From Actinomycetes bacterium (GTDB taxonomy: Bacteria > Actinomycetota > Acidimicrobiia > Acidimicrobiales > Acidimicrobiaceae): a stretch of DNA of 5,172 nucleotides. The notes beneath the pieces were generated by a model that did not search any database, was not told the DNA's origin, and saw only the letters and a list, made by a program, of their open reading frames with translations. The stretch spans positions 1 through 5,172 of the forward strand of contig JAJYGZ010000302.1 of NCBI GenBank assembly GCA_021790495.1, in the 5' to 3' direction. Shown piece after piece: positions 1-4,793 of the stretch; position 1 is the stretch's first letter; each line of letters opens with the position of its first letter. The position numbers and the translations under genes were made by a program.

Positions 1-1204
1 CAGTCTGGGGCTCCACCAGAGTCGCGATATTCATTTTCGCCAAAGTGAGCCCCGTCAGTGCGCTTGGGCATGGTATCCCACTTCCTAAGGCTGGATAGAT
101 ACAGGACTGGGTAGATTGATTGAAGGCGCTAACTTGCAAGGAGTCGCACACCGAGGTCTGGCCGGAGAGTTGCGAAATCACGGTCGGACCTTGATCCTGA
201 AGGGGCCATAGATCTTGGGGCCCATAAGACGACAAAGTGCCGTCATAACTCGAAATGTCCACTGATCGACTTAGGTGGTCGATTTCGCTTGGCGTTAGAG
301 CTACTGGTAAAACTGCCAGCCCGGCAAGCGAACCGTTCAGATACGAGACCCCCGACGCCGTCGCTGGTGAATCCGGCCATCCGGTCATATTTCCTGCCCC
401 GAGCGCCCACCAGCCCAGTTGGGCCGTTGCTGCCGCAGGGGTAGATACTTCCTGCTGCAACCTTCCGTCGATGTAAAGGGCCGTCTTGCGGGAGGCAACC
501 GTTAGCGACGCGAGATGCCAAACCCCGTCGTTAACGGCACTTTTGCTTTTGACCTCCGCGATCGACCCCTGGTCAACGCCCGCGACCATGTACCCGCTCG
601 GGTCGATCCAAAGGACGTCGTTGGTTGCTGTCGCCAAGGTCGGCGTGGGTGAATTTCCAAAGGAGAGAATCGCGCCGCCCTGCGTCGGAGCTACTTCGAA
701 CCAAGCGAGAAGCGTCAATGGGTCAGATCCCGAAGCAGCGCTTCCATCCAAGGAGGCGAACTGCGACTTGCCGCCAAACGAGATGGCAACTCCTCCAAGT
801 GGCCCTTGGGGCATATGGTAACTCGCAAGGGAAAAGCCACCGTGAGCCAAGGTTGGGCCACCGTTTGAACCTAAATTGATCAAACTCGCGACGCCGCAAC
901 TTGAGGTGGCTATCGTGACCGGTTCACCTACACTGCCCGTATTCGCTATCGACACGTTGCTGGCGTAGCCGGGTTGCGCCAATAAATTTAGGCTTGACGC
1001 ACAGGTGGTTGTGGCTCCGGTGATGTCATTTGCCGAGCAACTTGAGTCGAGCGTCTCACCCAGCGTGCCCGAACCTCCCGACGAAGCACCAGCCGCAGTT
1101 GCGCTAAATGATCCGAATGATGCTGGGATAAAGGCCGAAACGCCCAAGACGAGGCTGCCCATGGCAGCTGCCAGACTCCACCCTTTCCCTTTAGCGGAGC
1201 CCAT
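1..1204 (-). CDS. Secreted LamG (concanavalin A-like) protein with TasA-like N-terminal module, 3' partial
   Basis: The reading frame is open from the ATG at 1204 to the left edge: 401 codons with no stop, so the C-terminus is missing. Residues 1-36 form a secretion leader (Lys5 and Lys7, a hydrophobic stretch about 10-30, then FSAT at 33-36). Residues 33-103 resemble the upstream gene product: FSAT, a Ser/Gly stretch ending in SGTL, Cys56, Cys68 before LNL, then NTGS and Cys103. Residues about 138-315 look like a LamG domain: strand SFGGKSQFASLDGS, then LTLLAWFEV, NDGVWHLASLTV, ALYIDGRL, LNGSLAGLAVLPVALTPSEI. The segment DLWPLQDQGP near 330 may open another repeat. LamG domains usually bind sugars or proteins, so a surface or matrix role is inferred. 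The gene starts 5 bases after the upstream stop, has no clear Shine-Dalgarno and is probably translationally coupled. ATG at codon 15 is a less likely start because it drops the charged n-region. Confidence 0.85.
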   Translation of the reverse strand, partial: MGSAKGKGWSLAAAMGSLVLGVSAFIPASFGSFSATAAGASSGGSGTLGETLDSSCSANDITGATTTCASSLNLLAQPGYASNVSIANTGSVGEPVTIATSSCGVASLINLGSNGGPTLAHGGFSLASYHMPQGPLGGVAISFGGKSQFASLDGSAASGSDPLTLLAWFEVAPTQGGAILSFGNSPTPTLATATNDVLWIDPSGYMVAGVDQGSIAEVKSKSAVNDGVWHLASLTVASRKTALYIDGRLQQEVSTPAAATAQLGWWALGAGNMTGWPDSPATASGVSYLNGSLAGLAVLPVALTPSEIDHLSRSVDISSYDGTLSSYGPQDLWPLQDQGPTVISQLSGQTSVCDSLQVSAFNQSTQSCIYPALGSGIPCPSALTGLTLAKMNIATLVEPQT

Positions 1205-1209
1205 CGGCG

Positions 1210-1905
1210 TTATTGATTAAGCGTCCAGGTCAACGGCATTGTTGCCGCTAAACCCTGGTCGGCATTCGTCGCCGCAGAGTCGAGTGCAACGCTTATCTTA
1301 TAAGACGCACTCGCTCCTGCCGCCAAACCAGGCAGGGTAAGACTCGTCAAATTGGCGAGAGTTCCAGCCGAGCTAGGCGCCACGCAGGCTACACCCGGAG
1401 ACGCAACCGGAAAGACACAGGAGGGCGTCGAGCCGCTGTCGTTTTCGATGCTCACATCGATCTTGCCACAAAAGCCAGCGGTGTCGGTTCCAAAGTAGCT
1501 GTTCGAAATACCACCGGGCGACGAATTGTCACCGGCGGTGCATGATCCCGGGGTAAGACTTAGTGAGCTGGCAGTGAGTGAGCCAGGGTTATTCAAAGTC
1601 ACCGTCGCCGATGTCGCCGCCGCTCCCGGTTCCAGATTGTTACTCGAGAACAAGTTGAGAGGACAGTTGGTATTGGCGTTAGACGAGATCGATGACGATG
1701 CCGACGTTCCGGTTCCAGTCGAAATGCAACTTCTAGCGCCAACTCCTTCTTGGAGCAGAAGGGTACCCGAACCACTCGAACTCGAGGGGTTGGATACCGT
1801 CGCGCTAAACCCTCCTAGCGAGGAAGCGACAACGGTGGACGCCAGGGCTCCGGACCCAAGTAGACCAAAGCCAAGAGTGGCTAAAATTGGACGAGAGATC
1901 TTCAC
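1210..1905 (-). CDS. Secreted TasA/CalY (camelysin)-like protein with SipW-type signal peptide
   Basis: A complete 231-residue protein with a GTG start and TAA stop. The leader has Lys2 and Arg5, a hydrophobic core about 7-30, and GGFSAT at 31-36, the pattern of SipW-dependent leaders where mature protein begins near an aromatic residue and an S/A-T pair. The mature part is rich in Ser, Thr, Gly and Ala with six cysteines (60, 81, 122, 146, 163, 174), probably disulphide-bonded outside the cell. Typical TasA/CalY features are the strand ATVTLNNPGSLTASSLSL at about 100-117 and the C-terminal LDSAATNADQGLAATMPLTW-type ending (208-227), which matches the D-ATN--QG-xA pattern of the family. Members form surface fibres or matrix; camelysin was also described as a protease, but no catalytic motif is evident here. 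No sipW signal-peptidase gene lies in the window. The start is supported by AGGAG six bases upstream. The fibre or matrix role is inferred from family. Confidence 0.85.
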   Translation of the reverse strand: MKISRPILATLGFGLLGSGALASTVVASSLGGFSATVSNPSSSSGSGTLLLQEGVGARSCISTGTGTSASSSISSNANTNCPLNLFSSNNLEPGAAATSATVTLNNPGSLTASSLSLTPGSCTAGDNSSPGGISNSYFGTDTAGFCGKIDVSIENDSGSTPSCVFPVASPGVACVAPSSAGTLANLTSLTLPGLAAGASASYKISVALDSAATNADQGLAATMPLTWTLNQ

Positions 1906-1911
1906 AATAAG

Positions 1912-1916
1912 CTCCT
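1912..1916 (-). promoter_or_regulatory. Shine-Dalgarno of the TasA-like gene
   Basis: On the minus strand the sequence reads TTAGGAGCTTATTGTGAAG: AGGAG followed by six bases and the GTG start. This fixes the GTG at 1905 as the start although no ATG is present. Confidence 0.75.
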
Positions 1917-1926
1917 AACATTCGAC

Positions 1927-1975
1927 CTCTATTGACCGGAATTGGCGGCGGCCTATCCCAAACAACTCAATAGAG
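1927..1975 (-). repeat. 9-bp perfect inverted repeat in leader of TasA-like gene
   Basis: CTCTATTGA (1927-1935) and its exact reverse complement TCAATAGAG (1967-1975) are separated by 31 bases, 40 bp arm to arm. The element ends 11 bases before the Shine-Dalgarno of the TasA-like gene. It could be a pair of operator half-sites or, in the mRNA, a long hairpin with an inner TTGG/CCAA pairing. Function is unknown. Confidence 0.5.
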
Positions 1976-2037
1976 CGGTGCGGCAATCTGCACGCCAAAA
2001 ATTGTCGGCGGTGATTCGCCAGACTTTAGAAGAATAA

Positions 2038-2051
2038 TTACAGGCCTGTAA
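2038..2051. promoter_or_regulatory. Perfect 14-bp palindrome, candidate operator
   Basis: TTACAGGCCTGTAA equals its own reverse complement over all 14 bases. It lies 133 bp upstream of the TasA-like start and about 400 bp from gcvH. Its form suits a dimeric repressor or activator, but I cannot name the family and no second copy is visible in the window. Confidence 0.4.
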
Positions 2052-2164
2052 CAACGCAGGTGAACTTACGCGACTTGAACCCAGCACATTCGAAATTTCG
2101 CTTTGGGGTTTGGATAAATTGTCGTGCGCAGTTAGGTAGATAGCCGGGGGATTTCTCTGATATG

Positions 2165-2180
2165 CCGAAAACTATTTCGG
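2165..2180. repeat. Short stem-loop, 6-bp stem with ACTA loop
   Basis: CCGAAA-ACTA-TTTCGG is a perfect 6-bp stem with a four-base loop. It is terminator-like in shape, but no T-run follows on either strand and no gene ends here, so I record it only as a structure. Confidence 0.35.
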
Positions 2181-2300
2181 TCTTGGGCCGCACGCATCTG
2201 TGCCGTGATTGTGTGACATTACGTCGTCGGATAGAGGGTGCACCGACGCCCACGACCACGCGAGCCCGGGTGACGAAGACGTAAATGACCGAACTCAAGG

Positions 2301-2325
2301 GTGGCGCGGGGACGCGAGGCGCCAC
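2301..2325. repeat. GC-rich inverted repeat upstream of gcvH
   Basis: GTGGCGC (2301-2307) and GCGCCAC (2319-2325) form a perfect 7-bp stem around an 11-base loop, about 125 bp upstream of gcvH. There is no T-run on either side, so it is not a typical intrinsic terminator. Confidence 0.4.
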
Positions 2326-2347
2326 AGTTGAGAATCAGATCCGCGGC

Positions 2348-2376
2348 CCGCTATGCCTCATCGCCAAGAGGCGCGG
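2348..2376. repeat. Bulged hairpin upstream of gcvH
   Basis: CCGC (2348-2351), a TAT bulge and GCCTC (2355-2359) pair with GAGGC (2368-2372) and GCGG (2373-2376) around an eight-base loop. It lies about 75 bp before gcvH, just ahead of AT-rich DNA (GAATAATTT) that could hold a -10 element. It might be an operator or a leader structure; it does not match the glycine riboswitch. Confidence 0.35.
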
Positions 2377-2437
2377 CTTTGGATGAATAATTTCGCGCAG
2401 ATGGCATTTTGTGGCACATGTCGCTAATTCGGAAAGC

Positions 2438-2443
2438 TAGTTT
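2438..2443 (+). promoter_or_regulatory. Candidate -10 element of a leaderless gcvH transcript
   Basis: TAGTTT fits the TAnnnT pattern common in actinobacteria and ends 7 bases before the ATG at 2451, the geometry expected when transcription starts at or next to the start codon. gcvH has no Shine-Dalgarno at normal distance, which fits leaderless translation. No good -35 is seen at 17-18 bases. This is inference from spacing only. Confidence 0.35.
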
Positions 2444-2450
2444 GTCAAGC

Positions 2451-2831
2451 ATGACGATTCCTACCGACCGAAGTTATTCCAAGGATCATGAATGGGTTCA
2501 GCCAGCAGGTGGCGTGCTCAAGATTGGGATCACCGACTATGCCCAAGATGCCTTAGGGGACGTGGTCTTTGTGAAGCTCCCCGAGATCGGTGCCCAGGTG
2601 GTCGCCGGAAATTCCTTTGCCGAGGTCGAATCCACTAAATCGGTTTCAGACATTTACTCTCCAGCCTCGGGCAAAGTCGTCGAGGTCAACCATGCCCTTG
2701 AAACCGAACCCGAATTGGTCAACTCGTCACCTTACGATGCCGGCTGGATCGCGACCATCGAATTCTCGGGCGACTTTTCCTCGCTCGATCTTTTGTCGCC
2801 GACGGACTATGGCGCGCTGATCGAAGACTAA
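2451..2831 (+). CDS. gcvH: Glycine cleavage system H protein
   Basis: GcvH carries the aminomethyl group on a lipoyl arm between the P, T and L proteins of the cytoplasmic glycine cleavage complex. The 126-residue product has the usual family length. It begins with the standard YSKDHEWV motif (9-16), continues with IGITDYAQDALGDVVFVKLP (25-44), and contains the lipoylation motif ESTKS with Lys63 as the modified residue, followed by SDIYSPASGKVVEVN and the C-terminal SPYDAGWIATIE segment. All hallmark positions are intact. The frame is open further upstream (TTG at 2409, ATG at 2418), but the extra residues do not look like GcvH, so I chose 2451. No gcvT or gcvP is nearby. The position next to a GarA-like gene is the conserved actinobacterial arrangement rather than a gcv operon. 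Confidence 0.95.
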   Translation: MTIPTDRSYSKDHEWVQPAGGVLKIGITDYAQDALGDVVFVKLPEIGAQVVAGNSFAEVESTKSVSDIYSPASGKVVEVNHALETEPELVNSSPYDAGWIATIEFSGDFSSLDLLSPTDYGALIED

Positions 2832-2834
2832 ACG

Positions 2835-2849
2835 TCAAGTTTAACTTGA
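2835..2849. promoter_or_regulatory. Perfect 7+1+7 palindrome, candidate operator
   Basis: TCAAGTT-T-AACTTGA is a perfect inverted repeat with a single central base, starting 4 bases after the gcvH stop codon and ending 57 bases before the FHA start. As RNA the one-base loop would not fold well, and no T-run follows, so a DNA operator is more likely than a terminator. Its right edge supplies TTGATA, which could act as a -35 element. A regulator encoded nearby, such as the MerR-type protein, is one candidate binder, but this is speculation. Confidence 0.5.
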
Positions 2850-2893
2850 TAGTGCGCCAATAGCGACGGCGGACTAAGCTGGATCGCTAGGAT
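2846..2893 (+). promoter_or_regulatory. Candidate promoter region of the FHA gene
   Basis: Two -10-like hexamers are present, TAAGCT at 2875-2880 (inside ACTAAGCTGG) and TAGGAT at 2888-2893. TTGATA at 2846-2851 is 23 bases before TAAGCT, too far for a standard sigma-70 pair. The same ACTAAGCTGG with TTGA at the same distance occurs ahead of the nuclease gene, which suggests a shared element. Which hexamer is used cannot be decided from sequence. Confidence 0.3.
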
Positions 2894-2905
2894 TAAGTCT
2901 CCAAA

Positions 2906-3403
2906 ATGGAGTCCCGGGGGATGGCCACGTTGATAATTTGTCGCAATTGTGGTCATGCAAACCAAGCCGGTTCAAACTTCTGCTCTTCATGCGGACTACC
3001 TCTGCTTGCGCGCGACGACGCGACCGACACGCTGACGCCGATCGATATCGGCTTTGAACTTGGCGAGGACCTTCTTAGGGAACTGATCTCCTCCGCGCGC
3101 CCTGGGAGCGGAATGCTGATCGTAAAGACGGGTCCAAGTTCCGGAACATCTTTTGTTTTGGAAAAGGACAAAACGAGCATTGGCCGTCACCCCGAAAGTG
3201 ATATTTTCTTAGACGATGTAACAGTTTCAAGGCGGCACGCGGAACTAGTGATGGCTGGCGGAGAGTTCTCAATTGCTGATGTCGGGTCATTGAACGGCAC
3301 CTACGTGCACCACTCGCGTACCGATTTCGCCGTGCTCAAGAACGGTGACGAGGTACAGATCGGCAAGTATCGACTCTTATTTATCATCGTTCCGAAGGAG
3401 TAA
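2906..3403 (+). CDS. garA: GarA/OdhI-type FHA protein with N-terminal zinc ribbon
   Basis: The product has 165 residues. Residues 12-30 form a zinc ribbon, CRNCG then CSSCG, with Cys12, 15, 26 and 29 as likely ligands. An acidic, Thr-containing segment (37-65) leads into the FHA domain (about 68-163). The FHA core GRHPESDIFLDDVTVSRRHAE (93-113) and DVGSLNGTYV (125-134) is nearly identical to my recollection of GarA and OdhI. Arg94, Ser108 and Asn130 are the expected phospho-threonine contacts. GarA/OdhI inhibit 2-oxoglutarate dehydrogenase and are switched off when PknB/PknG-type kinases phosphorylate an N-terminal ETTS motif, which then binds the protein's own FHA domain. That motif is absent here; Thr40, 42 and 44 (TDTLTP) are the nearest candidates. 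The start is uncertain: ATG at 2921 has GGAG eight bases upstream and may be the true start, shortening the protein by five residues. The symbol rests on FHA similarity and gene order. Confidence 0.85.
   Translation: MESRGMATLIICRNCGHANQAGSNFCSSCGLPLLARDDATDTLTPIDIGFELGEDLLRELISSARPGSGMLIVKTGPSSGTSFVLEKDKTSIGRHPESDIFLDDVTVSRRHAELVMAGGEFSIADVGSLNGTYVHHSRTDFAVLKNGDEVQIGKYRLLFIIVPKE
3394..3400 (+). promoter_or_regulatory. Shine-Dalgarno of the MerR gene inside the FHA gene end
   Basis: GAAGGAG lies in the last codons of the FHA gene. It is followed by the FHA stop (TAA, 3401-3403) and, two bases later, the ATG at 3406, giving a five-base spacer. This is the strongest ribosome site in the window and implies coupled translation of the two genes. 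Confidence 0.85.
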
Positions 3404-3405
3404 AT

Positions 3406-4707
3406 ATGGAGGCGGCTGAACGGGACACCGCTTTGTCAATCGGAGAAGCGCTCGGCTTGCTTCAAGCCGAATTCCCTGACATATCCATTTCAAAGATTCG
3501 ATTTCTTGAGGCAAAAGGCCTAATTGCGCCCGAGCGCACTGCGTCGGGATTCCGCCGGTTCCAACCCGAGGACATCGATCGTCTCGTTGCCATCTTGAAG
3601 ATGCAGCGTGATCAGTATCTACCCCTAAAAGTGATCCGCGAGCAATTCGGCGCCAAGGAAGAAAGCAAGCGTGCGCCCAAGAGGTCGCGCGCGGACCATC
3701 GGTCTCGGCCCGACCAGCCTCGACTCGGGATCGATGGCGAAGATACCGCACTCCAAGAGCACGAAGATCTCTCGGAATCCACCACCGGACTTACAACCCA
3801 AAGCCAGCGTACTGATACCGTATTGCTGCGAATCGTCCAGCAGGAATCTGCGATGGATCCAGAGGACTCCGATGCGAGAGATGAGTCTAAGTCGGCTCGA
3901 GCCAGCACACAAACTGGCGAAACCGCCTCGAACCGCTCTGAGGAAAGTGTGGCAAATTCCGAGGTAGCGAGCGTTGATTTAATCGATGACGGGCCTCGCA
4001 CTGAGCTGGACCCAACTGAAGGCGCTTTACCGACCGAGACTGCCACCGATTCTGATACCAAAGACAGCGATGCGCCGCTCCGAGATTCGAGCGTGGCAAA
4101 TGATGCCCTAAACATGCTCGTAGCCAGCGAGTCGGCTTCATTTGCTGAAGCTGGCAAACACTGGGTTACGCCTCGTTCCAAGACGCTCGAACCGGTTTCG
4201 AAGGCCGCCGTCTCGGAGAGCTCAGAGCCTAATGGTGTCCACAAGGCGCCTTCTGGCACCATTCGTCGCCGGAGCGAGGGTATCGGAACCGAGGCGGCGA
4301 GCGCATTGGAGAAATCCGAGACTCCCGAGGGAACGCGGAGCACCAAAGACTTTGCGCGCGAGGCGGGCATCAGTCCAAGTTTGCTTGGCGAACTCGAGCA
4401 GTACGGTATTATCAAAAGCTCCAAGCACCTAGGCGAAGTCGTCTACGAGAGTCGTTACCTTGAATTGGTCCGGGTTGCCCGATCCTTGGGCTCCATCGGA
4501 CTCTCCCCGCGGCACCTAAAGTCTCTGAGGGTCTCGGTTGAAAAGGAATTCGGCCTAATCGAGCAACTCGTCGTGACTCAGCTAGGGGCTGGCGGACCTC
4601 GCAGCAAACGCAAGGCGCGCGAGCTTGCCACGGCTCTCGAGGAACAAACTCAAAAGTTTCATGCCACCTTGCTGGCTATCCTTCTCGAGGAACTATTTAT
4701 TGAATAG
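3406..4707 (+). CDS. ftsR: MerR-type transcriptional regulator, FtsR/Rv1828 family, with long disordered linker
   Basis: A 433-residue protein. Residues 9-83 form a MerR-type winged helix-turn-helix: LSIGEALGLLQAEFPDISISKIRFLEAKGLIAPER, then SGFRRFQPEDIDRL and QRDQYLPLKVIREQF, all characteristic of the Rv1828/FtsR group. Residues 84-102 are a basic patch (several KR/RSR pairs). Residues about 103-312 are Ser/Thr/Glu/Asp/Ala-rich with no Cys or Tyr, one Phe and one Trp, and are almost certainly disordered. Residues 313-433 are the second folded half, TKDFAREAGISPSLLGELEQYGII followed by YLELVRVARSLGSIGLSPRHLKSL and a long C-terminal helix; it resembles a degenerate second MerR-like half and matches the C-terminal domain of Rv1828. 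Mycobacterial orthologues are about 250 residues, so the linker adds some 180 or more. FtsR-type proteins regulate cell-division genes (ftsZ in Corynebacterium); that role here is by homology. The gene forms one unit with the FHA gene upstream. Confidence 0.88.
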   Translation: MEAAERDTALSIGEALGLLQAEFPDISISKIRFLEAKGLIAPERTASGFRRFQPEDIDRLVAILKMQRDQYLPLKVIREQFGAKEESKRAPKRSRADHRSRPDQPRLGIDGEDTALQEHEDLSESTTGLTTQSQRTDTVLLRIVQQESAMDPEDSDARDESKSARASTQTGETASNRSEESVANSEVASVDLIDDGPRTELDPTEGALPTETATDSDTKDSDAPLRDSSVANDALNMLVASESASFAEAGKHWVTPRSKTLEPVSKAAVSESSEPNGVHKAPSGTIRRRSEGIGTEAASALEKSETPEGTRSTKDFAREAGISPSLLGELEQYGIIKSSKHLGEVVYESRYLELVRVARSLGSIGLSPRHLKSLRVSVEKEFGLIEQLVVTQLGAGGPRSKRKARELATALEEQTQKFHATLLAILLEELFIE

Positions 4708-4752
4708 GACCGTGTCCTCACCGTAATATTTTGGTGGTAAAACTCTTGCAGG

Positions 4753-4787
4753 TTGACCCGTGGTCGGGTAGCAACTCTTACTAAGCT
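4753..4787 (+). promoter_or_regulatory. Candidate leaderless promoter of the nuclease gene, with embedded hairpin
   Basis: TAAGCT (4782-4787) fits TAnnnT and ends six bases before the ATG at 4794, the exact spacing for a transcript starting at the A of ATG. The gene has no Shine-Dalgarno. TTGACC at 4753-4758 is a good -35 hexamer, but 23 bases away. ACCCG-TGGT-CGGGT (4756-4769) is a perfect 5-bp stem-loop overlapping it and could bind a regulator. A second, weaker candidate is TTGAAT (4700-4705) with TAATAT (4724-4729), spacer 18, which would give a leader of about 58 bases. Confidence 0.35.
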
Positions 4788-4793
4788 GGCCCC

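Larger units (their letters stand above)
1906..2450. other. Divergent intergenic region rich in inverted repeats, no gene found
   Basis: These 545 bases separate the minus-strand secreted-protein unit from gcvH. I found no credible coding region: the only longer frame (minus strand, 2325 to 2038, 95 codons) gives an Arg/Pro/Val-rich product that I do not recognise and that has no evident Shine-Dalgarno. I found no tRNA fold and no glycine-riboswitch core ahead of gcvH. The region does contain many self-complementary elements: 1927-1975, 2038-2051, 2091-2100 (CGAAATTTCG), 2165-2180, 2225-2248 (CGTCGG/CCGACG), 2301-2325 and 2348-2376. None is followed by a clear T-run, so I do not call terminators. 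It presumably holds the promoters and operators of both flanking units. A structured small RNA cannot be excluded. Confidence 0.6.

Noticed and set aside
486..821. Plus-strand open frame opposite the LamG gene
   Set aside because: The minus-strand frame is open for 401 codons with clear LamG motifs, so this is a shadow.
1526..1918. 130-codon open frame on the plus strand opposite the TasA-like gene
   Set aside because: It is antisense to a gene with a convincing leader, family motifs and Shine-Dalgarno. The product has no recognisable features.
2080..2130. GGGTTCAAGTCG on the minus strand, resembling a tRNA T-arm
   Set aside because: The flanking bases do not form the 5-bp T-stem, and no acceptor, D-arm or anticodon arm can be drawn.
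2038..2325. 95-codon minus-strand frame in the divergent region
   Set aside because: Arg/Pro/Val-rich product with no recognisable motif and no evident ribosome site. It would be a lone gene full of palindromes, more likely non-coding DNA.
2330..2450. Possible glycine riboswitch ahead of gcvH
   Set aside because: Hairpins are present but the conserved glycine-aptamer core sequences are not seen.
2409..2450. Longer GcvH with 14 extra N-terminal residues from a TTG start
   Set aside because: The extra residues do not resemble the family N-terminus. ATG at 2451 gives the usual length and start of GcvH.
3612..4424. 270-codon open frame on the minus strand opposite the MerR linker
   Set aside because: It is a Ser-rich mirror of the low-complexity linker codons on the plus strand, has no recognisable domain, and lies opposite a well-supported gene.
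4706..4769. Rho-independent terminator after the MerR gene
   Set aside because: Two short stem-loops (AGGAC-CGT-GTCCT and ACCCG-TGGT-CGGGT) are present, but neither is followed by a T-run, so transcription may continue into the nuclease gene.
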